Part shown: positions 52,539-60,781 of the stretch, piece by piece
Position numbering within the stretch: the stretch's first letter is position 1
Layout of the letters: every line of letters starts with the position of its first letter
Origin: Chromohalobacter canadensis
GTDB taxonomy: Bacteria > Pseudomonadota > Gammaproteobacteria > Pseudomonadales > Halomonadaceae
Length of the DNA stretch: 64,000 bases
Reading direction: 5' to 3'
NCBI RefSeq assembly: GCF_029544075.1
Contig: NZ_JAJQJH010000009.1
Coordinates: forward strand, 62,001 to 126,000
The notes under the pieces: model-generated
Databases searched by the model: none
Seen by the model: only the letters and a program-made list of their open reading frames with translations
Told to the model about the DNA's origin: nothing
Position numbers and translations under genes: made by a program

Positions 52539-55038
52539 GTGTCGTGTGCTGTGCGGGAGGTGGCGTGACGAGCGCCTCGAAGGCCTCGGCCGGGGCGGGG
52601 CGTCCGTAATAATAGCCCTGATAATGATGACAGCCGAGCTGCGCGAGAAAATCGCGTTGGGGCAGGGTTTCCACGCCTTCGGCCACGGTTTTTAGTTGCA
52701 GGCTGTCGGCCAGGGCGATGATTGTCTTGACGATAGCGGCATCGTTGGCCTCGACCAGGACATCTTGCACGAAGGAAACATCGATCTTCAAAGCATTGAA
52801 AGGCAGACGCTTTAAATAGGCCAGCGACGAATAGCCAGTGCCGAAGTCATCCAGAGAAAAACTCACGCCGTGGTGCTTGAGCTGCATCATCTTCTCTATG
52901 ACGCCCTCGACGTTGGCGAGTAGCAGGCTCTCGGTGAGTTCCAGGGTCAGGCGCTCAGGTGGCGCTTGGTGGTCGGCGAGCGTGGCCAGTACCTGGGCGA
53001 CGAAATCGTGCTGCTGAAACTGGTGCACGCTGACATTGACGGACAGCTGCAGGTTAGACAAGGCCGGATCGGCTGCCCAGCGAGCCAGTCGCTCGCATGC
53101 CCTTGCCAGTACCCATTGCCCGATGGGCACGATCAAACCGGTTTCTTCGGCGAGGGGGATGAATGCACCCGGAGAGATCATGCCGCGTTCGGGATGCTGC
53201 CAGCGAATCAACGTCTCGGCCCCGATGATGTTGCCTTCGGCATCGACCTGGGGCTGGTAGTACAAGCGCATCTGCTCGTCCTGGGTAGCCTGGCGCAGCT
53301 CGGTTTCCATCCATAGACGATCCTGGAGGGCGGCTTCCATCTCGGGGTGAAAGACATGACTCACGTTGCCCCCGTCCTGCTTGGCTCGCGAGAGCGCCAG
53401 GCTGGCGCGTTTGACCAACTCGTCCGTCGCCACGTCGTCGGCGCCGAACCATACGCCGCCCAGGCTGTGCGTCGTGGTGTGCGAAAAGCCGTCGAGATCG
53501 TACACGCCGCCGATGGCCTGTCGCATTGTGATCATGTGATGTTGCAATTCGGCAATGGCGACATCGCGGTCGGATGACAAGCCGGTCACCACCAGAGCGA
53601 ATTCATTGCCGCCCAGGCGCGCCAGGTCATGTTCGTGTCGAGCGAAACGCTTGAGGCGTCGCGCGACATGCAAGAGCAATGTGTCGCCGACGGCATTGCC
53701 GCGCGAGTCGTTGAGGGCCTTGAAGTTGTCGATATCGAGCATGATCAGCGCCCCGCTTTGTTCGCGCGTTTGCACGGCGTCGAGGCGCGCATAGAGCGCC
53801 TGGCGGTTGGGCAGCCCAGTCAAGGTATCGTGATGGGCGAGGCGGTGGATTTTTGCCTCTGCCTCGCGATGCGCGCTCAAGTCGTTGAGTGTGGCGACAT
53901 AATGGTGGGTGGCGCTGCGGCTGTATTCGACGCGGCTGACACTGAGGCGAGCGGGAAACGCCTGGCCATCCTTGCGTCGTGCCTTGATTTCACCTTGCCA
54001 TTGTCCACTGTCGATGATGTGGCGGCGAATATCGCGATGAATCCGGGCGCTTTCATGGGAGTGCTCGAGCACTGAAAGAGGCTTGCCCTGAATGTCGGTG
54101 GAGGTGTAACCGGTCATGGCCGTGAAGGCGCGGTTGCTGAGGACGATTCGGCCCTGGGCATCGAATAGCAGGAAGGCGTCATTGATCGCGGCGATGACCT
54201 CCATCAACTGCTCGCGCGACATCGTCGACTGACGGGAATGGCGCTGCAGGCGCCGGTCGATGGCGACACTCAGCGCGGCGACTAGCAATAACAGCGTGAC
54301 GACACCGCTGACACTGATGGCGAGCCACGAGGCTGATGTTTCCACTATGTGATGGGGTGCAGGTACCGGGAGGTAATACGTGGCGGACATGGCGACGTAA
54401 TGCATGCCGCTGATGGCCAGTGCGATGCAGGCGGCGACTCCGAATAGACGGCGATCGAGGTGTGTCAGGCGTCGATGGCGAACGCAGTAGCGGTGGGCCA
54501 GCATTGCCACTACGCCGAGTACCAGCGCGACGCCGAGCGACATGACGAACAGTGTGGCGTCATAGCGTACGGCGACGGGCATGCGTATGGCCTCCATACC
54601 TAAGTAATGCATGGTGCCGATACCCGCACCCAACACCAGTCCCCCCAGTACCGAGTAGCGCGGCGTCGAGATGGGTCGGGCCATGATGCGTAGTGCGTAG
54701 CCGCTGCCGAGCACGGCGGGGAGTAGTGACAAGAATGTCAGCCCCACATCGTATTGCATGGGCAGCGGTAGACGCAGGGCCAACATGCCGGTGAAATGCA
54801 TGCTCCACACGCCAAGTCCCATCATGCAGGCGCCGGCGATCAACCAGATTCCGTGGCGTAGGTGGCTATCGGCTTCTTGCATGCGCTCGCCAATCAGCAA
54901 GCCGAGCCCTGCGGTAAGCCACGCCACCAGGCATGACAGCACGATCAAGCCCGGCTCCCATTGGCCTTGGATGGGGTCGTTGATAGGAGCGGAGGAAGTG
55001 AGATGGATCATTCTTTCAGCGCTTTCCTGGTCAGGCAT
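52531..55038 (-). CDS. MHYT-PAS-GGDEF-EAL membrane cyclic-di-GMP phosphodiesterase
   Basis: The 835-residue protein has an MHYT sensor domain of seven helices with three motif copies (SMHFTGM near 79, TMHYLGM near 142, GMHYVAM near 211). A PAS domain (about 275-390), GGDEF (about 400-560) and EAL (about 570-825) follow. The cyclase motif is degenerate: GGNEF (476-480), Asp to Asn, so cyclase activity is unlikely. The EAL motif reads ETL and its catalytic residues remain (SVNVS, LELTES, DDFGTG, KIDVSF, AEGVE, YQGYYYGRP). MHYT domains are proposed to bind copper and sense O2, CO or NO. Start 55038 or 55011 is not decided by any ribosome-binding site. Confidence 0.93.
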   Translation of the reverse strand: MPDQESAERMIHLTSSAPINDPIQGQWEPGLIVLSCLVAWLTAGLGLLIGERMQEADSHLRHGIWLIAGACMMGLGVWSMHFTGMLALRLPLPMQYDVGLTFLSLLPAVLGSGYALRIMARPISTPRYSVLGGLVLGAGIGTMHYLGMEAIRMPVAVRYDATLFVMSLGVALVLGVVAMLAHRYCVRHRRLTHLDRRLFGVAACIALAISGMHYVAMSATYYLPVPAPHHIVETSASWLAISVSGVVTLLLLVAALSVAIDRRLQRHSRQSTMSREQLMEVIAAINDAFLLFDAQGRIVLSNRAFTAMTGYTSTDIQGKPLSVLEHSHESARIHRDIRRHIIDSGQWQGEIKARRKDGQAFPARLSVSRVEYSRSATHHYVATLNDLSAHREAEAKIHRLAHHDTLTGLPNRQALYARLDAVQTREQSGALIMLDIDNFKALNDSRGNAVGDTLLLHVARRLKRFARHEHDLARLGGNEFALVVTGLSSDRDVAIAELQHHMITMRQAIGGVYDLDGFSHTTTHSLGGVWFGADDVATDELVKRASLALSRAKQDGGNVSHVFHPEMEAALQDRLWMETELRQATQDEQMRLYYQPQVDAEGNIIGAETLIRWQHPERGMISPGAFIPLAEETGLIVPIGQWVLARACERLARWAADPALSNLQLSVNVSVHQFQQHDFVAQVLATLADHQAPPERLTLELTESLLLANVEGVIEKMMQLKHHGVSFSLDDFGTGYSSLAYLKRLPFNALKIDVSFVQDVLVEANDAAIVKTIIALADSLQLKTVAEGVETLPQRDFLAQLGCHHYQGYYYGRPAPAEAFEALVTPPPAQHTTLR

Positions 55039-55166
55039 CGTGCGGCCATGGCCGGTATCGTGCTGGATGCGTCGATGAGTGGGCCGCGTGCTGGGCGGGC
55101 GCCGCGCAAGGACTCAGGATAACGTCATCGGTGCAGGAAAGTCGCTATTTGCATGCGTTCCTCTGC

Positions 55167-56096
55167 CTAGGACGCGGCCGGTGTGGCGCGTTGTCGGTCC
55201 TCCAGCGGGCTGCGACCGAAGTAGCGTTTGTAATCGCGGCTGAACTGCGACGCACTTTGATACCCCACCTGAGTGGCGGCCTGCGCGACCTGGTGCCCCT
55301 GCTGGGTGAGCAGGGCGCGCGCCTTGAGCAGGCGCAGGCGCTTGAGGTACTGCATCGGTGCGAGTTGCGTGGTGCGCTTGAAGTGATGATGGAAATGCGA
55401 GGCGCTCATGTTGACGCGTTGCGCGAGCGCGTCAACGTTCAGGGTCCGGGTGTAGTGACGGTGCAGGAAAGTCAGCGCCTCGGCGATGCGCGAATATTGG
55501 CCATGGTAGGCGACCAGTTGACGCAACGAAGCGCCCTGCGGCCCGCGTAGCGCGGTGAACAGGACTTCACGGATACGCCCATCGCCCAGCGCTGCGGCTT
55601 GCTCGGGATCGTCGAGACAGTCGATGAGTCGCGACACGTTCTCTTCCATGTCGGCGTCCATGGATACGGCAGCCATTGGGGCAGGCATGCGCGTGGAAGT
55701 CGTCGATGGCAGGCGCGCTACCAAGTCGCTGAGCATGGTCATATCGAGGCTAACCGATAAGCCCAGCAAAGGTTTGGTATCGGACGCGTGGGTTTCGCAC
55801 TCGAACGGTAGTGGCATGGCCTGGATCAGATAGTGGCCGGCGCCGTAGTGAATGATGCGTTCTCCGAGGTAGCCAGTCTTGTTGCCCTGGACGATGATCA
55901 CCAGGCTGGGCTCGTACATCAGCGGCGTGCGCGGGTGGCCACAATGCGAGGCGATCAGTTGTACGCCGGGCAGCGTGGTGGACGTGAAGCCATCCTGAGT
56001 GGTCAGCGACGCCAAACTCGCAGCCAGCTGAGTCTCCGAGGAAGGCTCGGTGCTGGCCCCAACGGCGGTCAAGTGAGGGGGCGATGGGTGGGACAT
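55167..56096 (-). CDS. AraC family regulator with AraC_N domain (YqhC-like)
   Basis: The 309-residue regulator has an N-terminal cupin-type AraC_N domain (PLMYEPSLVIIVQGNKTGYLGERIIHYGAGHYLIQAMPLPFECET) and a C-terminal pair of helix-turn-helices (YTRTLNVDALAQRVNMSASHFHHHFKRTTQLAPMQYLKRLRLLKAR and VGYQSASQFSRDYKRYFGRSP). In Escherichia coli the YqhC protein of this class activates an alcohol dehydrogenase and an aldo/keto reductase in response to aldehydes. Here the gene is divergent from an alcohol dehydrogenase. A 14-base motif in the shared promoter also precedes the aldo/keto reductase near 18.4 kb. AGGAAG precedes ATG 56096. Confidence 0.93.
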   Translation of the reverse strand: MSHPSPPHLTAVGASTEPSSETQLAASLASLTTQDGFTSTTLPGVQLIASHCGHPRTPLMYEPSLVIIVQGNKTGYLGERIIHYGAGHYLIQAMPLPFECETHASDTKPLLGLSVSLDMTMLSDLVARLPSTTSTRMPAPMAAVSMDADMEENVSRLIDCLDDPEQAAALGDGRIREVLFTALRGPQGASLRQLVAYHGQYSRIAEALTFLHRHYTRTLNVDALAQRVNMSASHFHHHFKRTTQLAPMQYLKRLRLLKARALLTQQGHQVAQAATQVGYQSASQFSRDYKRYFGRSPLEDRQRATPAAS

Positions 56097-56185
56097 GAGG
56101 CGCTTCCTCGGCAATGGCGAATACTCATGAGGATAATATCGTGCATGAAAAGTGCCGTCTATTCGGCGATTAAGGGTGCGATATA

Positions 56186-56220
56186 AGAGCTCTGGGCAAA
56201 TATTGCACAGAATCGGGCAT
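56186..56220 (+). promoter_or_regulatory. Operator repeats before the alcohol dehydrogenase
   Basis: ACAGAATCGGGCAT (56207-56220) is identical to the reverse of 18516-18529. A degenerate copy (AGAGCTCTGGGCAA, 56186-56199) begins 21 bases before it. The sites point toward the dehydrogenase and end about 105 bases before its start codon. They are probably bound by the divergent AraC protein (inference). Confidence 0.65.
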
Positions 56221-56325
56221 AGAGGAAATCGCCGACGGCGCCCACACTGTTGATGTTCGCGACCTTGGTTGGGCGTTTCGCCGAGCCGGTACGCGGTTGC
56301 ACTCATCATTGATAGGATATTCGCT

Positions 56326-57381
56326 ATGCCACAAGCCACGGGCTATGCAATGCACTCTGCGGAGTCGACACTCGAGCCATACGCCTTCGAGCGCCGCACG
56401 CCGCGTCCCGACGATGTCGCCATTGAGATCCTCTACTGTGGCGTTTGCCACAGCGATCTGCACTTCGCGCGTGACGATTGGGGGATGGCGCAGTATCCGA
56501 TCGTGCCGGGCCACGAGATCGTCGGTCGGGTCACATCCGTCGGCAGCGATGTCGCCAATTTCAAGGAAGGTGACGTGGTCGGCGTGGGTTGCATGGTCGA
56601 TTCTTGCCGTCATTGTCAGGCGTGCGGCGATGGTCTGGAGCAGTATTGTGCCGAAGGCTTCACCATGACCTACGGCAGCCCTGATCGCCACGACGGCAGC
56701 CTTACTCAGGGCGGCTATTCAGACCGGGTCACTGTCAGCGAGCGGTTCGTGCTGCGCATGCCGGAAGGCATCGACCTCAAGTCCGCCGCGCCGCTGCTGT
56801 GCGCCGGTATCACCACCTATTCGCCGCTCAAGCATTACGGCGTCAAGCCGGGCCATAAGGTCGGCGTAATCGGTATGGGCGGTCTCGGCCACATGGGGGT
56901 CAAGCTGGCTCAAGCGCTGGGCGCCGAGGTCACGCTGTTCACGCGCTCCGAGAGCAAGATCGCCGAGGCCAAGTCCAACGGCGCCGATCATGTGGTGGTC
57001 TCCACCGACGAGGAGCAGATGGCGGCGGTCGCCGAGACCTTCGACTTCATGCTCGATACCGTGCCGAACGAGCACGACCTGAATCCGTACCTGCAGGCCT
57101 TGAAGTATGACGGCACGCACATTCTGGTCGGCCAGATGCAACCATTGGAGCCTGGTGTGGCGGGTGCCAATCTGATCTTCCGGCGCCGTGTGCTGGCCGG
57201 TTCACTGATCGGTGGGATTCCCGAGACGCAAGAGCTGCTGGATTTCTGCGCCGAGAAGGGCATCACCTGCGATGTCGAGATGATCGATATCCAGAACATT
57301 AATGAAGCCTGGGATCGCATGCAGAAAGGTGACGTGCGTTATCGCTTCGTCATCGACATGGCATCGATGCAAAACGGCTGA
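56326..57381 (+). CDS. Zinc-dependent alcohol dehydrogenase, cinnamyl-alcohol/YahK type
   Basis: The 351-residue medium-chain dehydrogenase has both zinc sites. The catalytic site is Cys in CGVCHSDLH and His-Glu in PGHEIVGRVT; the structural site is four cysteines in CMVDSCRHCQACGDGLEQYC. The NADP-binding segment is VGVIGMGGLGHMGVKLAQALGAEV. The pattern and the MTYGSPDRHDGSLTQGGYSD block match YahK, an NADPH-dependent aldehyde reductase of broad range. It should reduce toxic aldehydes in the cytoplasm. AGGAT precedes ATG 56326. Divergent AraC gene and upstream operator repeats suggest aldehyde induction; a terminator follows. Confidence 0.95.
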   Translation: MPQATGYAMHSAESTLEPYAFERRTPRPDDVAIEILYCGVCHSDLHFARDDWGMAQYPIVPGHEIVGRVTSVGSDVANFKEGDVVGVGCMVDSCRHCQACGDGLEQYCAEGFTMTYGSPDRHDGSLTQGGYSDRVTVSERFVLRMPEGIDLKSAAPLLCAGITTYSPLKHYGVKPGHKVGVIGMGGLGHMGVKLAQALGAEVTLFTRSESKIAEAKSNGADHVVVSTDEEQMAAVAETFDFMLDTVPNEHDLNPYLQALKYDGTHILVGQMQPLEPGVAGANLIFRRRVLAGSLIGGIPETQELLDFCAEKGITCDVEMIDIQNINEAWDRMQKGDVRYRFVIDMASMQNG

Positions 57382-57415
57382 GAAAGTCGCGACGACTTAC
57401 CCAGTGATCGTGTCA

Positions 57416-57441
57416 GGCGCGGGCTATGCCCGCGCCTTTTT
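57416..57441 (+). terminator. Intrinsic terminator after the alcohol dehydrogenase
   Basis: A perfect stem GGCGCGGGC (57416-57424) with GCCCGCGCC (57428-57436), loop TAT, is followed by TTTTTC. It fits a rho-independent terminator 35 bases past the dehydrogenase stop. Confidence 0.88.
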
Positions 57442-57490
57442 CGTGTCTGGCAAGTTGCAGGATGGTCCATGAAGGCAGTGCTGCCAGGAA

Positions 57491-57514
57491 CCAGAGCGCC
57501 TTCGGGCGCTCTGG
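57491..57514 (-). terminator. Hairpin with TTCG-type tetraloop after the lipoprotein gene
   Basis: CCAGAGCGCC (57491-57500) pairs perfectly with 57505-57514 around TTCG on the plus strand. On the minus strand it follows the stop of the 57525 gene and is followed by TTCC, a weak U-tract. Confidence 0.6.
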
Positions 57515-57524
57515 GCAGGCGGCG

Positions 57525-59231
57525 TTACTGTTGCCAGTCGATACGGTTGTTGATGACCAGGCCGTCGTCTTCCATACGCATGCGTATTACGACGTTGTCG
57601 ATTCGCTCGAATTGGTTCTGCATGGCATCGAGCTGCTCTTCGAGTGCTGCAGCGTCGTTGCCTGCGAGGTTGCCGAAGGCGTCGGCAAGTTGAAGCCACT
57701 TGGCGTACATGTCGCCGGAAAGCTTGACGTGCATCAGTTCGCCGGCCTCGCCGGTTTCTTCCTGAAGCAAGGACTTGAGCGTCGTCTGCTCGCCCTCACC
57801 CGTTGCCACGCCGAGTGCCTTGTCTGTCATGGCCAGCCAGGCCGGTGCGTCGCCTAGCATCGCGGTGAGCTGTGGCGGCAGCGCTTGGGGTTCGCCGTCG
57901 CTGGAGAGTGAGAGTGTCGCGAGTCCGGGCAGCATGCTCTGGCCGATCGCCATCAGACCGTTGGGGTCGCTGGAGGCTACCAGCAGGGCGCCCTTGATAG
58001 CGGGCTGACCGCTATACTCGGGCATCGTGAGCTCATCGATTACCAATCGCATGCCGCGCAGGCTACCGAACGGGGGCATGGCCAGCATGTTGGCCTGACG
58101 ACCGAGTTCGTCCAGGTCGTTGTTGAGTTCGGCGAGCGCCGAGCAGTTGAACGGTGCGGTACGTACGTGTTGGATCTGTTGGGTCAGCAGATCGCGTAGG
58201 TCGTTCATGGGCAGCGCGACCGCCAGGTCGAAGGGAGACTCAAGCGAGTCATTGCCCAGGCCCGGCAGTGTTGAAGTGAGCGAGGCAAGCGGGGCGGTGA
58301 TATCTTCGGCCAATGACACATCGAAGCGTTGCTCGGTGCGTGCGGCGTCGAGCGTGGTGTAACCGGCGCTCAGTTGAGGCATGCGCGAGGCTAGGCGCGT
58401 CGCATCCTCGCGGCAGCTCTGCGAGACCGGTTCTGGGGCCTGACCTTGCGTCTGCTCGGCGAATGCGCGAAAGGCCTGAATCATGGGGTCCTGGCTGCCG
58501 GTGAGCAAGGTCGCCAAGCGTGTCGTATCGACATAGCCCAGGCCGTAGGGCAGGTAGTCCTTGGCGTCGGCCAACTCACTGAGCCGCTGGGTATCCTGCA
58601 CGCTGTTGTCGGGCAGGCTCGTGCCTAATACTTGCTGCAGTGCGTCGTCATCCAGTTCGGTGGGGGCTACTGCCAGCACCGCCTGGCCGTCATGAACGGC
58701 GCTCAGCAGTTGCAGCGGCGCCTCGCCGAGGCGTGCCTGGCGGTATTCCAGCTCGCCCTGCGTGCGGGTTTCCAGCGGCTGGCCAGCAGCGTCGGCAAGA
58801 CGTTGCAGGAAAGCCTGGTAGCGCTCAGCATCGTTGATGCTCAGGCGCAATACCGGGCTCAGGCCCAGACCGTAGAGAGCGCTCTGACCGCCCAGGTCGA
58901 CGCCGATCTGCTCGGCGACCTGCTGATAGTCCGACTTGTCGGCAAGCTCCTCGGCGAGTGCATCGAGCACATTGGCGAGGGACTCGGCCTCGCCGTCGCG
59001 GCGCAGTTCTTCTGCGAATTGACGCAGGTCGACACGCTGTTGCGCGAGTGAGGCATTTGATGATGCCAGTGCGGCGTTGAGCGTCGCGTCGTCGATGGTT
59101 TCGAGATTGGCGAAGAGAAAGGGGGTATCAGCCGGAACATGTGCTAGCGGTGCGTCTGACGAATCTTGTCCGCAACCTGACAGAAGCACGCTGCCGGCCA
59201 TCACGCAGACAAGTGAGATGCGTCGTAACAT
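57525..59231 (-). CDS. Large lipoprotein of unknown function (DUF3352-like)
   Basis: The 568-residue protein has a lipoprotein signal (RRISLVCVMAGSVLLSG then Cys20), so it is membrane-anchored and faces the periplasm. The mature chain is acidic, Leu/Ala/Gln-rich and without membrane helices. Segments such as LAHVPADTPFLFANLETIDD, VGVDLGGQSALYGLGLSPVLRLSINDAERYQAFLQRLAD and DAPAWLAMTDKALGVATGEGEQ resemble the DUF3352 type found in many proteobacteria and cyanobacteria; the match is from memory and is tentative. The first residues fit the signal peptide, so start 59231 is firm. An 18-base perfect palindrome lies just upstream. No partner gene is coupled to it. Confidence 0.8.
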   Translation of the reverse strand: MLRRISLVCVMAGSVLLSGCGQDSSDAPLAHVPADTPFLFANLETIDDATLNAALASSNASLAQQRVDLRQFAEELRRDGEAESLANVLDALAEELADKSDYQQVAEQIGVDLGGQSALYGLGLSPVLRLSINDAERYQAFLQRLADAAGQPLETRTQGELEYRQARLGEAPLQLLSAVHDGQAVLAVAPTELDDDALQQVLGTSLPDNSVQDTQRLSELADAKDYLPYGLGYVDTTRLATLLTGSQDPMIQAFRAFAEQTQGQAPEPVSQSCREDATRLASRMPQLSAGYTTLDAARTEQRFDVSLAEDITAPLASLTSTLPGLGNDSLESPFDLAVALPMNDLRDLLTQQIQHVRTAPFNCSALAELNNDLDELGRQANMLAMPPFGSLRGMRLVIDELTMPEYSGQPAIKGALLVASSDPNGLMAIGQSMLPGLATLSLSSDGEPQALPPQLTAMLGDAPAWLAMTDKALGVATGEGEQTTLKSLLQEETGEAGELMHVKLSGDMYAKWLQLADAFGNLAGNDAAALEEQLDAMQNQFERIDNVVIRMRMEDDGLVINNRIDWQQ

Positions 59232-59272
59232 GGTGTTCCCTTGTATTCATTGATGTTCCCGGGCTCGGGCCG

Positions 59273-59290
59273 TGCGATACCGGTATCGCA
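59273..59290. promoter_or_regulatory. Perfect 18-base palindrome before the large lipoprotein gene
   Basis: TGCGATACCGGTATCGCA is a perfect palindrome 42-59 bases before ATG 59231. Half-sites recur in the same intergenic region: CGATACCGGT at 59368-59377 and TGCGATAC at 59431-59438. It looks like an operator for an unknown regulator. Confidence 0.5.
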
Positions 59291-59445
59291 GCGATTGGCA
59301 GGAAGGGGCGTGTATCACGCTATGCCGCGCCACTCTTGAGTTGGTGGCTATATCGCTTGGGTGCTGTCGATACCGGTTCCATGGTAACCGTTTGTTATGT
59401 CGGTAGCATGCTCTCTATGCAGATAGACGTTGCGATACGTGTGGC

Positions 59446-60252
59446 TCAGTCCCGCAGGCGCGTCAGCCCTTCCTGCGCCACCGATGCGACCAGCCGCCCG
59501 TGCCGGTCGTAGATGCTGCCCCGCGAGAATCCCCGGGCTCCGCCGGCCCATGGGCTTTCCATGTCATACAGCAGCCAGTCGTTGATGGTCACGTCGTCGT
59601 GGAACCACAGGGCATGATCGAGACTCGCGATCTGCAGCCGAGGGTCACCGAAAAAGGTGTCGTGCGAGACGAGGCTGGTGGTCAGCAGATTGAAATCGGA
59701 GCTATAGGCAAGCAGGTAGCGATGCAGCGAGCCGTCCTCGGGCAATTCGCCAGCGAGGCGGAACCACAGTCGCTTGCGCGGCATGTCGGTGGTGGTATCC
59801 GGAAAATGCAGAAACTCGATGGGATGGCCGTCGAAGCGCTGTACTTTGGCGCCGGCCTCGAGCAGCGCCTGTGGTGACTCGAGGTCGGGCATCTCGCGCT
59901 GGTGGCCGAAGCCCTGCTCCTCGCCCTGGAACGAGGCGCTGCAGAAGAAAATGGTCTTACCGTTCTGGATGGCGCTGACACGCCGGGTCGTGAAGCTCCC
60001 GCCGTCGCGCACGCGATCAACCTGATACACTACCGGGCGCTTGGCATCGCCAGGGCGTAGAAAGTAGCCGTGTAATGAGTGCGCGCGTCGCGTCGCGTCG
60101 ACCGTGCGGGTAGCAGCGGAAAGCGCTTGACCGAGTACCTGGCCGCCGAACAGCTGAGGAAGCCCGAGGTCCTGACTACGACCGCGAAACAGGTTTTCCT
60201 CCAGGGTTTCTAGGCCCAGTAGGTCGACGAGGGTGGCGAGGGGGTGCGTCAT
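59446..60252 (-). CDS. tesB: Acyl-CoA thioesterase II
   Basis: The 268-residue double-hotdog enzyme matches TesB: LVDLLGLETLEENLFRGRSQDLGLPQLFGGQVLGQALSAATRTV, HSLHGYFLRPGDAKRPVVYQVDRVRDGGSFTTRRVSAIQ and LQIASLDHALWFHDDVTINDWLLYDMESPWAGGARGFSRGSIY. The catalytic Asp, Thr and Gln of the family fall in the last block and near the C-terminus. It releases free fatty acids from medium- and long-chain acyl-CoA in the cytoplasm. AAGGAT precedes ATG 60252. It is divergent from tadA. Confidence 0.95.
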   Translation of the reverse strand: MTHPLATLVDLLGLETLEENLFRGRSQDLGLPQLFGGQVLGQALSAATRTVDATRRAHSLHGYFLRPGDAKRPVVYQVDRVRDGGSFTTRRVSAIQNGKTIFFCSASFQGEEQGFGHQREMPDLESPQALLEAGAKVQRFDGHPIEFLHFPDTTTDMPRKRLWFRLAGELPEDGSLHRYLLAYSSDFNLLTTSLVSHDTFFGDPRLQIASLDHALWFHDDVTINDWLLYDMESPWAGGARGFSRGSIYDRHGRLVASVAQEGLTRLRD

Positions 60253-60324
60253 GTCGGCATCCTTATGATGGCTCGTTTTCATACGACTGTTCCAATTCTA
60301 CCAGCATACCGGAGTGCCCCTGTG

Positions 60325-60780
60325 ATGCGCAGCGATACCTTCTACATGCACCGTGCGTTGGATCAAGCGCGCATGGGGTTGGAAGCGGGTGAGGTCCCGG
60401 TGGGTGCGGTGGTGGTCGAACCCAGTGGCGAGGTCGTGGGCGCGAGCTTCAATGCTCCGGTGTCATGCCACGACCCGAGTGGGCATGCCGAGGTGCGCGC
60501 CTTGCGCGACGCCGCCGCGCATCTGGGCAATTATCGGCTGGATAGCTGCACGCTCTTCGTCACCTTGGAGCCTTGCATGATGTGCGCCGGGGCGATCATC
60601 CATGCGCGCGTGGCCCGGGTCGTGTACGGCGCTGCCGAACCCAAGAGCGGCATGGTCGAGTCACGGGCCAACTTGTTCGCTCAGCCTTGGTTCAACCATC
60701 GCGTCCAAGTGGAAGGCGGGCTGCTGGCCACGCGCGCGACGCGACTCCTGCAGGCCTTTTTCGCTGCCCGGCGCGATTGA
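60325..60780 (+). CDS. tadA: tRNA-specific adenosine deaminase
   Basis: The 151-residue enzyme has the zinc deaminase site H-A-E in GHAEVRALRDAA and P-C-M-M-C in LEPCMMCAGAIIHARVARVVYGA. FNHRVQVEGG follows, the family C-terminal block. It converts adenosine 34 of tRNA-Arg(ACG) to inosine, essential for decoding. ATG 60325 matches the usual N-terminus (the longer frame overlaps the tesB promoter). Its stop lies one base from that of the convergent mltF. The tadA-mltF-purL neighbourhood is the same as in enteric bacteria. Confidence 0.96.
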   Translation: MRSDTFYMHRALDQARMGLEAGEVPVGAVVVEPSGEVVGASFNAPVSCHDPSGHAEVRALRDAAAHLGNYRLDSCTLFVTLEPCMMCAGAIIHARVARVVYGAAEPKSGMVESRANLFAQPWFNHRVQVEGGLLATRATRLLQAFFAARRD

Positions 60781-60781
60781 C

